Source of the DNA: Mariniradius saccharolyticus AK6
GTDB lineage: Bacteria; Bacteroidota; Bacteroidia; Cytophagales; Cyclobacteriaceae
Length of the DNA: 64,000 nt
Assembly: GCF_000330725.2 (NCBI RefSeq)
Contig: NZ_AMZY02000014.1
Location: forward strand, 186,001-250,000
Direction: 5' to 3'
Positions 1-10,844 of the stretch are shown one piece after another (within the stretch, counting starts at the first letter, position 1; every line of letters starts with the position of its first letter). Below the pieces are notes generated by a model. The model was not told the origin of the DNA. It ran no database searches and worked only from the letters and a program-made list of their open reading frames with translations. Position numbers and translations under genes: made by a program.

Positions 1-47
1 GAAAAACAAAATTCCCTTATTTACCAATAATACTGAACTTGTGAATT

Positions 48-872
48 ATGTCAACACGATTCCTTGAAACATCCTTTGGCCATTTGGCTTATAAGCGACA
101 TGGAAAGGGCAGTGAGGTATTTGTGCTTTTCCATGGTTTTGGACAGAGCATGAAGGTGTATGATCCTTATTTACCCTTGAGAAAGGAAAATGAAAGCTAT
201 TTGGTCTTCGATATTTTCTATCATGGCCAAAGCAGCTGGAAAACCGCCGACAAAAAACTTACGAAAGAAATCTGGCGGGAAATCTGGGTCCAACTGATGG
301 CGGAGGAGAAATTTGACGCATTTCACTTAATCGGCTACAGCATGGGGGGAAAATTTTGCCTCGTCACTTACGAGCTTTTTCCCGAGCGCGTGAAATCACT
401 CTTGCTGATGGCGCCCGACGGGATCAAAACCGGCTTTTGGTACAATATGGCGACCTTTCCTGGCTATATGAACCGGCTATTCAAGCGGGTGGTGTTCCAT
501 CCGGATCGGTTTTTCAGGGTTATGGATTTCCTACATTCACTTGGTCTTTTGCAGAGCAGCTTGATCAAATTTGTCAAGTCACAAATGCAAACCCGAACCA
601 TGCGGGCGCAAATCTACTTTACATGGAGCGTCTTCAAGCCGCTGCAGCCTGATATTGGAAAAATCATTGTTTATATACGAGAGCGCGGAACTCCGGCAAT
701 GCTTGTCACAGGAAAGTATGACAAAATGATCACTTCGAAAAATTTGCAACGATTCAATTCAAAAATCCCACATCTGCAACAAGTGGAATTGGAATGCGGG
801 CATAATGACCTAATTGAAAAAACCGCAAAATTCCTTATAAAAAATCCGGTAAAAATTGGCGGTGAAGGTTGA
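48..872 (+). CDS. alpha/beta hydrolase
   Basis: A 274-residue serine hydrolase of the alpha/beta fold. The nucleophile elbow G-Y-S-M-G places Ser98, the oxyanion-hole HG lies at residues 29-30, and Asp225 (TGKYD) and His252 (CGHND) complete a plausible triad. The protein has no signal peptide, so it should act in the cytoplasm. The ATG start is kept because the N-terminus reads directly into the first beta strands. The substrate cannot be told from sequence; family members are esterases, lipases or haloperoxidase-like enzymes. The next gene follows after 36 bases on the same strand, so the two may be cotranscribed. Confidence 0.85.
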   Translation: MSTRFLETSFGHLAYKRHGKGSEVFVLFHGFGQSMKVYDPYLPLRKENESYLVFDIFYHGQSSWKTADKKLTKEIWREIWVQLMAEEKFDAFHLIGYSMGGKFCLVTYELFPERVKSLLLMAPDGIKTGFWYNMATFPGYMNRLFKRVVFHPDRFFRVMDFLHSLGLLQSSLIKFVKSQMQTRTMRAQIYFTWSVFKPLQPDIGKIIVYIRERGTPAMLVTGKYDKMITSKNLQRFNSKIPHLQQVELECGHNDLIEKTAKFLIKNPVKIGGEG

Positions 873-908
873 AAATTGGTAAATTTCTTCAACCCAAAAT
901 AGCAAGCC

Positions 909-1451
909 ATGAAAGCCTTAAAAAGAATCGGATTCGCTGCCCTACTCCTGTTGGTGGCGGTCCTGACCTTGGCGGTTTTTGTACCAAAAGACTGCGAGGT
1001 ACAACGTGAAATCACCATCAACCGCCCGGCGTCAGAAGTTTTTGAATACGTGAAATACCTTAAGAACCAAGATAAATTCAGCGCTTGGTCCAACATGGAT
1101 CCTGTGATGAAGCGCGCCTATTACGGTCAGGACGGGGAAATCGGATTCGTCTCTACCTGTAAAAGCAAACGCCCCGACGTGGGCAAACGGGAACACAAAA
1201 TCGTGGCAATCGAAAATGGAAAGCGTATCGACTATGAGTGGAACCTGACAAAACCGTTTAAATCGACCTATCGCGCCTACCTCATCACAGAGTCAGTTGG
1301 ACCCTCTGAGACCAAGGTCACTTGGGGATTCAGTGGCGACATGGGCTACCCGGGCAACCTTAGGCTTCTTGCACTTGATGTGGAAGAAGCGGTTGGCGAG
1401 GATTTTGAATCGGGCCTCGTGAAGCTGAAGCGGATAATGGAAAGTCGTTGA
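909..1451 (+). CDS. SRPBCC-family (polyketide cyclase/START-like) protein with N-terminal membrane anchor
   Basis: A 180-residue protein with one hydrophobic segment at about residues 9-25, followed by a domain that starts with the EITINRPASEVFEYV pattern typical of SRPBCC folds. This fold forms a deep hydrophobic cavity that binds small lipophilic ligands. The anchor suggests the domain sits at the membrane, probably on the outer face. The ligand is unknown. It follows the alpha/beta hydrolase on the same strand and ends at a terminator shared with the converging TolC gene. Confidence 0.75.
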   Translation: MKALKRIGFAALLLLVAVLTLAVFVPKDCEVQREITINRPASEVFEYVKYLKNQDKFSAWSNMDPVMKRAYYGQDGEIGFVSTCKSKRPDVGKREHKIVAIENGKRIDYEWNLTKPFKSTYRAYLITESVGPSETKVTWGFSGDMGYPGNLRLLALDVEEAVGEDFESGLVKLKRIMESR

Positions 1452-1459
1452 AGACCAAG

Positions 1460-1484
1460 AAAAGGGCTCTAGGCCCTTTTTTTA
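1460..1484. terminator. intrinsic terminator between converging genes
   Basis: The stem AAGGGC (1462-1467) pairs with GCCCTT (1473-1478) across a five-base loop and is followed by a T-run on the plus strand. It ends the SRPBCC gene. The T-run overlaps the stop codon of the converging TolC gene, which can use the same hairpin in reverse because A residues precede the stem. Confidence 0.75.
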
Positions 1485-2819
1485 TTGGTTTTCCACATCG
1501 AGTACACCCAATTGGTACCGCAAAATCACCTCCTGAAAGAACAATGTATAAAGCGCCTGAGCATAGTCGGCTTGCCCACGTACAAGCTGCTGATTGGCAG
1601 TGGCTAGGTCTACAAAGTTGCTGACGCCGAGCCGGAATCGCTCAGCAATGGCTGTCTGTGCTTCAACGGCCGCAGCCAGTTGCACTTTGGTTGCTTCCTC
1701 CCGCTTGATACTCGCCTTATAGTTTTCGTAAGCCAATTTGATTTCTTGGTATACCCTACGCTCGAGGGCATTTCGATCGAGCTGTTGGTTGTGGTATTGC
1801 ATACGGCTTCTCGCTACGGTAGCACGGTTGTCGAAATTGGTGAAAATGGGCAGATTGAGGCTCAATCCAAACGTGCGCTGCGGATAGACTTGCCAAAGCT
1901 GTTCGGAGATCCTCCGATTATCTAGTGAAGTGAAAAAAGTATTGTAATCGAAGAAAGCATTCAACTGGGGATAAAGAATACCCTTGGTGGCAGCGAGCTG
2001 GTTTTTGGTGGCTGATTCGAGCAGCTGTTGGCGCTTGAGGTCCTTACGGTTTTGGACACCGACTGCATACAATTCATCCAATCCCATGGTCGTGTACTCG
2101 CTCGTGATCTGTTGGAGGCTGACAGGCTCGATTACAGGGAATACTTCCGGCTCCAATTGGATCGTTTCCGCCAAAACCCAAGAATCCGACTCCCACTGGA
2201 TCTTCGCATTCAGAGCAACGGTCTCCAGCCTTGCAACTTCCGATTGTTGGTTATACAAATCAGCCTGCGTCCTCAGGCCCGCTTGGACAAAGCCGTCGAT
2301 TTGCTCCAATTGTTTCTTTTGGTTTTCGAGATTCTCAAGTGCGATGCGATAGAGTTCCTCATCCAAAAGTACCTGCAAATACTGCCGGGCAACATTGAAC
2401 ATCACATCCTGGCCCGCACGTTGGATGGCATTTTCTCCAGCTTCGGCATACAAACGCGTCGCTTGGGTGGTATTGATCCTGCGGGTCCCATTGAAGATCG
2501 GCATGGTCGTGGTCAAATTGGCCGTAATCATGTCGTTGGTCTGATTGGTAATGACCCAATCATCGCCGACCAATTGGGATTGTTGGCCTTTTTGCCGCAT
2601 GAGGTTACTGCCTCCCGTCAATCTGGGCAAATGTCCCAACACGGCCGCGGTTTTCTCGATTTTCAGAACTTCCTGTTGGTTGTTCAGCCGATTGAAATCG
2701 ACGTTGTTCTTTAAGCCCAAATCGACCGCTTCACGGAAAGTCAGCTGTAAGGTATCTTGAGCGATAAGCTCGGAAGCAAATCCTGCCAACAACAGGCAGG
2801 CTACGAGTGTCTTTTTCAT
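1482..2819 (-). CDS. TolC-family outer membrane efflux channel
   Basis: A 445-residue outer membrane channel subunit. The start is the ATG at 2819, which gives a clean signal peptide (MKKTLVACLLLAGFASELIAQ) and leaves one base after the stop of the upstream ABC ATPase; a longer frame begins inside that gene. Two repeats of long coiled-coil helices, rich in Leu, Ala, Gln and Glu, span the mature protein, and the C-terminal half holds a typical NLPIF-type segment. TolC trimers bridge the outer membrane and periplasm for efflux pumps or type I secretion. The coupling to the ATPase implies a MacB-like pump, but no adaptor or permease gene is next to it. Confidence 0.9.
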   Translation of the reverse strand: MKKTLVACLLLAGFASELIAQDTLQLTFREAVDLGLKNNVDFNRLNNQQEVLKIEKTAAVLGHLPRLTGGSNLMRQKGQQSQLVGDDWVITNQTNDMITANLTTTMPIFNGTRRINTTQATRLYAEAGENAIQRAGQDVMFNVARQYLQVLLDEELYRIALENLENQKKQLEQIDGFVQAGLRTQADLYNQQSEVARLETVALNAKIQWESDSWVLAETIQLEPEVFPVIEPVSLQQITSEYTTMGLDELYAVGVQNRKDLKRQQLLESATKNQLAATKGILYPQLNAFFDYNTFFTSLDNRRISEQLWQVYPQRTFGLSLNLPIFTNFDNRATVARSRMQYHNQQLDRNALERRVYQEIKLAYENYKASIKREEATKVQLAAAVEAQTAIAERFRLGVSNFVDLATANQQLVRGQADYAQALYTLFFQEVILRYQLGVLDVENQ

Positions 2820-2820
2820 C

Positions 2821-3495
2821 TTATATCGAAATATCTTTATCAATCTTACCATCCAACATCTCGATCAAGCGTGTGCCGTAATCGGCGTTTTCCCGTGCAT
2901 GGGTGGCTTGGATGATGGTTGTTCCTTCTCTGTTGAGTTCCCTGAATACTTCCATGATTTCTTTTGCTTGGGCAGAGTGTAGGTTACCCGTTGGCTCGTC
3001 GGCAAGCAATACACGAGGCCTTCCTGCGATTGCTCGGGCGATGCCGACAAGTTGTTGCTGACCTCCCGATAGCTGCTCAGGAAAGAGGTCCTTTTTTGCC
3101 ACAATGTTGAACCGATCCAACAAGTCCGCTATGATGCTTTTTCGCTCAGAACTGGAGACATTTCTGTACAAAAGCGGCGTTTCGATATTCTCATAGACAG
3201 TTAGCTCATCGATGAGGTGATAGGCTTGGAAAATGTAGCCAAACTCTGCTTTGTGCAGCGAAGACCGCTGCTTATCCTTCATTGCGGGAACTGATTTGCC
3301 ATCAAATTCATAGTTTCCCTCATAGTCCTGATCGAGCAGTCCTATTATATTCATCAATGTAGATTTGCCTACACCCGATGGTCCCATCAAGGTCACGAAC
3401 TCGCCCTGTTGGATAGTAAGGTCAACGCCCTTTAGGATAAAAACCCTTTGGAACCTCGATTCAATGAATTTGTCTATTTGGGTAAGTTTTATCAT
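2821..3495 (-). CDS. ABC transporter ATP-binding protein, MacB/LolD type
   Basis: A 224-residue ATPase with Walker A GPSGVGKST (38-46), Q-loop Gln90, signature LSGGQQQ (142-148), Walker B VLLADEPTG (162-170) and switch His199. The sequence style matches the LolD/MacB/FtsE group, which works with FtsX-like permeases in macrolide efflux, lipoprotein release or type VII mechanotransmission. It is the first gene of a two-gene unit with the TolC channel, one base apart. The partner permease is absent from this neighbourhood, so the pair probably depends on subunits encoded elsewhere. Confidence 0.92.
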   Translation of the reverse strand: MIKLTQIDKFIESRFQRVFILKGVDLTIQQGEFVTLMGPSGVGKSTLMNIIGLLDQDYEGNYEFDGKSVPAMKDKQRSSLHKAEFGYIFQAYHLIDELTVYENIETPLLYRNVSSSERKSIIADLLDRFNIVAKKDLFPEQLSGGQQQLVGIARAIAGRPRVLLADEPTGNLHSAQAKEIMEVFRELNREGTTIIQATHARENADYGTRLIEMLDGKIDKDISI

Positions 3496-3866
3496 GTCTT
3501 CGTGGGAAGTTATTGATTAGTGGTTATTGTTTACCTGAGTAAAGCCGAAGGGTTGGTTGACGCCTGAAAGACCATTGTCGATAGTCCCCAGACCATAGCC
3601 GTAGCCCATGGATCTTTGCTCTTGTTTCTTGTTTCTAAAATCCCCCAACTTCTTTCCCAACAGCGTGCCATAAAAAATGCCCCAATTCGGACAAAAAACA
3701 CCTGATTTTAAGGCATAAGAGACAAAATAATCGAACAATATTGTTCGCTGACGGACGATATCCCCTGTTTACCTGGCACTGGCCTAATCAAAAACCGAAA
3801 GGTAAGGCACAAAAAAAGCCACCCGCTATTCGCAAGGTGGCTTTCAATCCAGCTGATCTTTGTAGA
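3496..3866. other. 371-base intergenic spacer with degenerate heptamers
   Basis: I see no credible gene here. It holds three seven-base units GTTATTG/ATTAGTG/GTTATTG at 3509-3529, a TAGTCnn-like run at about 3575-3610, and the isocitrate dehydrogenase terminator at 3811-3844. A possible 73-codon minus-strand frame reads through the repeats and has no recognisable protein features. Confidence 0.6.
3811..3844 (-). terminator. intrinsic terminator of isocitrate dehydrogenase gene
   Basis: On the minus strand, AGCCACC pairs with GGTGGCT around a 12-base loop (arms near 3817-3823 and 3836-3842) and is followed by seven T residues. It lies 23 bases past the stop codon at 3867. Confidence 0.8.
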
Positions 3867-6101
<2,235 letters not shown>

Positions 6102-6349
6102 TCAAACAAGTTTAAGGATAAAGAGAAATAAAAGCGGCCAATCTTCATTTGAAACAAAAAGTCAAATTGAACCCGGAGCGCTGTGTTTTGGTATAAATCG
6201 GGGCTAAATTAAGCAATTATCCGCAGTTTCAAACCGGCTTTACAAATGGGGAAAAAGGGCATGAAAATGCACTCTAAAAGACCGAAGACTGGATTATCCA
6301 AGTCAAAAAGATTCAGGATCAATTAGGAAACTTTTTTGCCAATTGGTTT

Positions 6350-7159
6350 TCAAAACCGCAGTGAAAAGTCATCGGCATCCATCCAAGCCGGGAACTTCTG
6401 TCTGAATTCAGCCAACGACGCTGCATCCAATTCAACGTAAAGGACTTCCTCCCTATCTTCCGAAAAAACCAAAGTCTCGCCCTTGAAATTATATGCACCG
6501 GAATGTCCCGAATACGGAATGCCATTCCCGTCTTGCCCGACTCTGTTGACCCCGACTGCATAGCTGAGATTCTCGATGGCCCGCGCCTTCAAAAGTGCAT
6601 CCCAAGCATTTATCCTTGGCTTTGGCCAGCTTGCCACATAAACCATCAAGTCGTAGGCCAATGACCCATCTTCTTGGACTTGGTTTCTACTCCACACCGG
6701 AAACCGTAGATCATAACAGATTTGCGGCAAAATACGCCAACCCTTCCATTCGAAAACCTTCTTGGCTTTTCCAAAATCATAATGGTCATGTTCGTTGGCC
6801 ATCCGGAAAAGATGCCTCTTGTCGTAGAAATCCAGCTTTCCATCCGGTCTTGCCCATAGCAGCCGATTGTAGAATTTCCCGCCAGCCTGAATCACAGCGC
6901 TGCCTGTGACGACGGCCTTTGTCTGCCTCGCCATTTGCAGCAGCCATTTGCAAACCGTCAAATTCATCGGTTCGGCGACTTCCGAGGCATCCATCGTAAA
7001 TCCCGTGGGAAACATTTCGGGCAGTGCGATAAGGTCTACTTCCTGCTGGAGGTTGAGGATTTTCTCTTCTATCATGGCCAAATTGGCGATGATATCCTTC
7101 CAAAAAAGGTCTGTTTGGACCAATGCTAGCCGTAAGTTGGTTTCTGGGATTTGCTTCAT
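6350..7159 (-). CDS. carbon-nitrogen hydrolase (omega-amidase/YafV-like)
   Basis: A 269-residue member of the nitrilase superfamily. The triad is visible as Glu48 (ALPEMF), Lys114 (YDKRHLF) and Cys148 (ICYDLRFP). The pattern FPTGFTM, followed by YDKRHLFRM and ICYDLRFPVW, is characteristic of the omega-amidase group (YafV, Nit2), which hydrolyses alpha-ketoglutaramate or alpha-ketosuccinamate as metabolite repair. It lies downstream of peptide deformylase but is separated from it by a terminator, so it is probably transcribed on its own or by read-through. Confidence 0.88.
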   Translation of the reverse strand: MKQIPETNLRLALVQTDLFWKDIIANLAMIEEKILNLQQEVDLIALPEMFPTGFTMDASEVAEPMNLTVCKWLLQMARQTKAVVTGSAVIQAGGKFYNRLLWARPDGKLDFYDKRHLFRMANEHDHYDFGKAKKVFEWKGWRILPQICYDLRFPVWSRNQVQEDGSLAYDLMVYVASWPKPRINAWDALLKARAIENLSYAVGVNRVGQDGNGIPYSGHSGAYNFKGETLVFSEDREEVLYVELDAASLAEFRQKFPAWMDADDFSLRF

Positions 7160-7168
7160 GGTTTAAAA

Positions 7169-7202
7169 ATAAAAAAACCAACAGGAAAATCTGCTGGTTT
7201 AA
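7169..7202 (-). terminator. intrinsic terminator after def
   Basis: On the minus strand AAACCAGCAG (7200-7191) pairs with CTGTTGGTTT (7184-7175), with one wobble, followed by a T-run. It lies directly after the peptide deformylase stop at 7208 and before the nitrilase start. Confidence 0.75.
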
Positions 7203-7207
7203 GGGCT

Positions 7208-7762
7208 TCACTTCAGCGGATAGATCATCCGATAGTCCGTCGGGACTTTGCCTTTGCTGATGTCGATGAGTTTGCTTTGAAGCAGCTTCTTTTTTAATCC
7301 CTTTAGATAATCAACAAAAAGAATCCCCTCCAGATGGTCGTATTCGTGCTGGATTACACGCGCCGTCATTCCCGAGAATTCTTCCTCACGCAGATTCCAA
7401 TTTTCATCGAAATACTCGATGGTGAGTTTTTCAGGTCTGGTGATTTCAGCCCTCAGTTCCGGGATACTCAAACAACCCTCTTCGAAAGAATAGCTGTCCC
7501 CGTATTCATCCAGGATAATCGGATTGATGAAAGCACGTCTGACGCCTTTCTCCTCGTCTTTTTCGTCCAACATCAGGTTGGAATCGATCACAAAAAGCCG
7601 AATACCCTTGTTGATTTGTGGCGCGGCCAAGCCCACGCCGTTGGCGTTTTCCATCGTGGCAAACATATCCTTGATCAAATCAGAAATGTTGTCTCCTTCA
7701 GGAATTTCCTCAGCCTCCTTTTTCAAAATCGGGTTACCGTACGCTACTATGGGATAAATCAT
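7208..7762 (-). CDS. def: peptide deformylase
   Basis: A 184-residue metal hydrolase that removes the formyl group from nascent protein N-termini. All three motifs are present: GVGLAAPQ (42-49), EGCLS with metal ligand Cys97, and QHEYDHLEG with His139, catalytic Glu140 and His143. The start overlaps the ruvX stop by four bases, indicating translational coupling in the order hemerythrin-ruvX-def. The ruvX-def linkage is common in Bacteroidota. Confidence 0.97.
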   Translation of the reverse strand: MIYPIVAYGNPILKKEAEEIPEGDNISDLIKDMFATMENANGVGLAAPQINKGIRLFVIDSNLMLDEKDEEKGVRRAFINPIILDEYGDSYSFEEGCLSIPELRAEITRPEKLTIEYFDENWNLREEEFSGMTARVIQHEYDHLEGILFVDYLKGLKKKLLQSKLIDISKGKVPTDYRMIYPLK

Positions 7763-8172
7763 TGTTGTTGCAAATAGGATTGTAAGATGATGGTTGCGGA
7801 TATTTTATCCAAATTTCCTTCCTTTTCCCGCCTGTCTTTTTTCTTGGTGCCCATGTCAATCATGGTTTGTAAGGCGATTTTGGAGGTGAATCGCTCATCG
7901 ACCAAGGCCAACTTCAGTTGTGGAAAGACTTTTTCCAAGCGATTTTTCAATGCCAAAACCCGCGGGGTCATTTCGTTTGCGCTGTTGTCCAATTTCTTGG
8001 GAAGGCCGATGACTATGACTTCGACGTCTTCTTTGGCGACATATTTCATGAGGAAATCCTCCAATTGGTGCGTTGGGATGGTGTCCAAAGGATTGGCAAT
8101 CAGCTTAAGCGAATCTGTAACCGCCAAACCGGTCCTTTTGGTTCCCAAATCAATGGCCAAGACCCTGCCCAT
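7759..8172 (-). CDS. ruvX: Holliday junction resolvase-like protein RuvX (YqgF)
   Basis: A 137-residue RNase H-fold protein. It starts with VLAIDLGTKRTGLAV, holding the first catalytic Asp, continues with VIGLPKKLDN and VDERFTS (central Glu), and ends with an Asp-containing helix DKISATIILQSYL. YqgF/RuvX proteins process the 5' end of pre-16S rRNA and are annotated as putative Holliday junction resolvases. It overlaps def by four bases and the preceding hemerythrin gene by one base, so it lies inside one operon. Confidence 0.93.
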   Translation of the reverse strand: MGRVLAIDLGTKRTGLAVTDSLKLIANPLDTIPTHQLEDFLMKYVAKEDVEVIVIGLPKKLDNSANEMTPRVLALKNRLEKVFPQLKLALVDERFTSKIALQTMIDMGTKKKDRREKEGNLDKISATIILQSYLQQQ

Positions 8173-8933
8173 CAGTTATGCAGGATTTTTTTCCGCACCC
8201 TTCGCAACACCTCTTTTTCGAGTTCCATAGCCTTGGGAAAAAGCAGCTGATCCTCGATTTGCGCATGTATGGAGAGTTCCCGCTCAAAAACCTGAAGCTC
8301 ATGGTAAAGCACTTTCATACTGACAGGTGCGGTCTCGGGAAGTTCATAATCCTTGGTCAATCTTCTGATTCCCTCCATCTCATCATCGTGCGCTTCATGC
8401 GCTTGGGAAAGCACGGATATGGGGCTTTTCTCGAGAATATGAAGCGCATCTACCAGACGGTATTCATCTTCCTCAATTTCGTGGAGGAGTTTGATTCGCT
8501 GAAAAAGCGTGGTTTCCTCCTCATGGATATGGTGGATAAAATCCTCCACAAAGAGAGGGAACATCATCCGCATGTCCGCCAGGATAGCTGCGAAAACGGG
8601 ATTTTCTACCTGTATTCCCGAGATCATATTTGACAGAAAAGGCAATTCCTGCCGAACAAAAAAGTAGTGCTTTCGCTTCAGGTAGGACACCAATACTTCG
8701 ATTGGCCTAAGGAAAAGCTCTTCGGTGCTCGGCTCCTTTCTTGAGGCCCATCGCTCCAGTTCGTCTATCAGTTGCTGCGGGTTGATTTTGAATTTTCGGC
8801 ATACTTCCTCGAGGGAATTCTGCTCATACAGGAAAAAGTTGATCCCGAAATAATGGAGTACCGCGGCGAAGACATAATTCTCGGAAACTAGTTCCCGTAT
8901 GCGGCTTTTTTCAATATCTTTGGAATCCAACAT
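8172..8933 (-). CDS. hemerythrin-domain protein with degenerate ScdA_N-like head
   Basis: A 253-residue protein resembling the RIC/ScdA/YtfE di-iron proteins that repair iron-sulfur clusters after nitrosative stress. The N-terminal 60 residues follow the ScdA_N layout (SLEEVCRKFKINPQQLIDEL), but the family's CCGGG di-cysteine is replaced by FFLYEQ. The hemerythrin domain has likely iron ligands in IHHIHEEE, SQAHEAHDDE and IHAQIEDQLLFPK. It is the first gene of the unit with ruvX and def. A TACTTTTG box lies only six bases before the ATG. Confidence 0.8.
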   Translation of the reverse strand: MLDSKDIEKSRIRELVSENYVFAAVLHYFGINFFLYEQNSLEEVCRKFKINPQQLIDELERWASRKEPSTEELFLRPIEVLVSYLKRKHYFFVRQELPFLSNMISGIQVENPVFAAILADMRMMFPLFVEDFIHHIHEEETTLFQRIKLLHEIEEDEYRLVDALHILEKSPISVLSQAHEAHDDEMEGIRRLTKDYELPETAPVSMKVLYHELQVFERELSIHAQIEDQLLFPKAMELEKEVLRRVRKKILHN

Positions 8934-8938
8934 ACTTA

Positions 8939-8946
8939 CAAAAGTA
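8939..8946 (-). promoter_or_regulatory. candidate Bacteroidota -7 box for hemerythrin-ruvX-def
   Basis: TACTTTTG on the minus strand fits TAnnTTTG. A TTG lies about 16 bases upstream, shorter than the ideal spacing. If used, the transcript would be almost leaderless because the ATG is at 8933. I rate it low to moderate. Confidence 0.35.
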
Positions 8947-9087
8947 ACTTATTTTGGCTTTTCAAGGACATCATGAAGTTTAAAATCGAAATTAATGGCC
9001 TTGGCTAAACGAAAGGTCGGAAATTTCAGTTAGAAGGTATGTTGATACCCACTTATCTATCATACACCAACTAAAACCATCCTAACC

Positions 9088-10725
9088 GTGAGCGAAATCA
9101 AAAACACCAAGCAACAAGTCAGGTTGCCCTTGATTTTGGCTTTGGCTATCTCTGCAGGAATTTGGATCGGAGCTACATTTGCCGAACCAAAAACCGACAG
9201 AAACGATCTCAAGGCCGCTATTTATAAATTGCAGGAGATCATCACTTATATCAATCGTGATTACGTCGACAGCGTCAACACTAATGAATTGGTAGAATTT
9301 GGCATCCAACAGATGCTCGAAAAGCTCGACCCACACTCCAGCTACATTCCAGCACGCGACGCCTCCTTGGCCCAATCCCAATTGGACGGGGAATTTGACG
9401 GAATCGGGGTGGAATTCGGCATCATCCGCGACACGATTTATGTAGTCGCACCGTTGACAGGCGGTCCCTCCGAAAAGCTCGGCATACAATCAGGCGATCA
9501 GATCATCAAAGTTGACGGCAAAACCGTAGCCGGAACCGGGATCACCAATCGGGATGTATTTGACCTCCTTCGCGGTCCAAGGGGCAGCAAGGTAATCGTC
9601 GATATCAGAAGAAAAAGCCAAAAAGACCTGCTCAACTTTGAGATCATCCGTGACAAAATCCCCCAGTACAGCATCAATGCTTCCTACATGGTCGATGAAA
9701 CCACTGGCTACATCAAGGTAACCAGGTTTGCTGCAACGACGCATGAGGAATTCAGAAAATCCGTGACCAGCCTCAAAGAACAAGGCATGACTCGACTGAT
9801 CTTGGATTTGCAGAGCAATCCCGGTGGGTACATGGGGGCTGCGATCCAGATTGCTGATGAAATCCTCGGCCAAAACGCCGTGATCGTTTCCCAAAAAGGC
9901 AAACTCAGCCGCTACAACCAAATTGCCACAGCCAGCAGACCAGGGCTTTTTGAGGATGGCTCCGTGATCGTCCTGATAAACGAAGGCTCCGCATCCGCCT
10001 CCGAAATCGTGGCGGGAGCGATTCAGGACAATGACCGCGGATTGATTGTCGGCAGAAGATCTTTCGGTAAAGGACTTGTTCAAATGCCCATCGACCTTTC
10101 TGACGGTGCAGAATTGAGGCTGACCATAGCGCGTTACTATACGCCATCCGGCAGATCCATTCAGAAGCCCTACGGCAACGACGAGGATTACAACAGTGAC
10201 TGGAACAACAGATTTGAACACGGGGAATTTTTCACCGCGGACAGCATCAGGTTCAACGACAGCTTGCGATACGAAACATTGTCAGGAAGGACGGTCTATG
10301 GTGGCGGAGGTATCATGCCGGATTTCTTCGTGCCACTCGACACCACCATGGCTAGTAGCTATGTAAACCGCCTCTTCAACTCCGATTCTGCACGGGAATT
10401 CATTTTGGACTACTTGGAAAAAAACAAAAAGAAATTTGAAAACATGAGCTTCGAAGACTACTATGCCAAGTTCCAGGTTTCTGAAGAGATGCTTCAAAGC
10501 TTGATCAAAGTAGGAGAGCGTAATAAGGTGAAGTTTGACGAGAAGGATTACCGGAAATCAAAAGACTACCTCAAAATCCTCATCAAAGCCCATATGGGAC
10601 GCAACCTCTACGACGACAATGCCTTTTATCGCGTCATCAACGATATCAACGAGGTGTACCTGCAAGCATTGACGCTTTTTGGTGAAGCCGAGAAATTGGC
10701 CTTTGCCCCAAAAGTCAATGAATAG
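9088..10725 (+). CDS. S41-family C-terminal processing peptidase (CtpA-like)
   Basis: A 545-residue periplasmic serine protease. A membrane or signal segment spans about residues 13-32, a PDZ domain about 95-185, and the peptidase core carries Ser303 in GSASASE, Lys328 in SFGKG and Gln332, a Ser-Lys dyad with the spacing of CtpA/CtpB. A C-terminal region of about 170 residues with charged helices follows, as in other Bacteroidota homologues. Such enzymes trim envelope proteins at their C-termini. Translation starts at GTG; no better ATG is available before the signal segment. A strong terminator follows. Confidence 0.93.
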   Translation: MSEIKNTKQQVRLPLILALAISAGIWIGATFAEPKTDRNDLKAAIYKLQEIITYINRDYVDSVNTNELVEFGIQQMLEKLDPHSSYIPARDASLAQSQLDGEFDGIGVEFGIIRDTIYVVAPLTGGPSEKLGIQSGDQIIKVDGKTVAGTGITNRDVFDLLRGPRGSKVIVDIRRKSQKDLLNFEIIRDKIPQYSINASYMVDETTGYIKVTRFAATTHEEFRKSVTSLKEQGMTRLILDLQSNPGGYMGAAIQIADEILGQNAVIVSQKGKLSRYNQIATASRPGLFEDGSVIVLINEGSASASEIVAGAIQDNDRGLIVGRRSFGKGLVQMPIDLSDGAELRLTIARYYTPSGRSIQKPYGNDEDYNSDWNNRFEHGEFFTADSIRFNDSLRYETLSGRTVYGGGGIMPDFFVPLDTTMASSYVNRLFNSDSAREFILDYLEKNKKKFENMSFEDYYAKFQVSEEMLQSLIKVGERNKVKFDEKDYRKSKDYLKILIKAHMGRNLYDDNAFYRVINDINEVYLQALTLFGEAEKLAFAPKVNE

Positions 10726-10750
10726 GAAGCCTTAAATCACCAGATTATTT

Positions 10751-10782
10751 AAGCCCTTTGCTTCGGCAAGGGGCTTTTTTGT
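10751..10782 (+). terminator. intrinsic terminator of S41 peptidase gene
   Basis: An 11-base stem (10751-10761 with 10766-10776, one G-T pair) closes a TTCG tetraloop and is followed by six T residues. Confidence 0.9.
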
Positions 10783-10844
10783 TGTTTCATCTGGGAAAGA
10801 TTCCCGATTCAGCGTATATTCCTCATTCACAAACCCAAGAACCA

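Noticed and set aside
3517-3738. 73-codon minus-strand frame between the ABC ATPase and isocitrate dehydrogenase genes
   Set aside because: It is translated from heptamer repeats, has no domain or signal, and its start context is poor.
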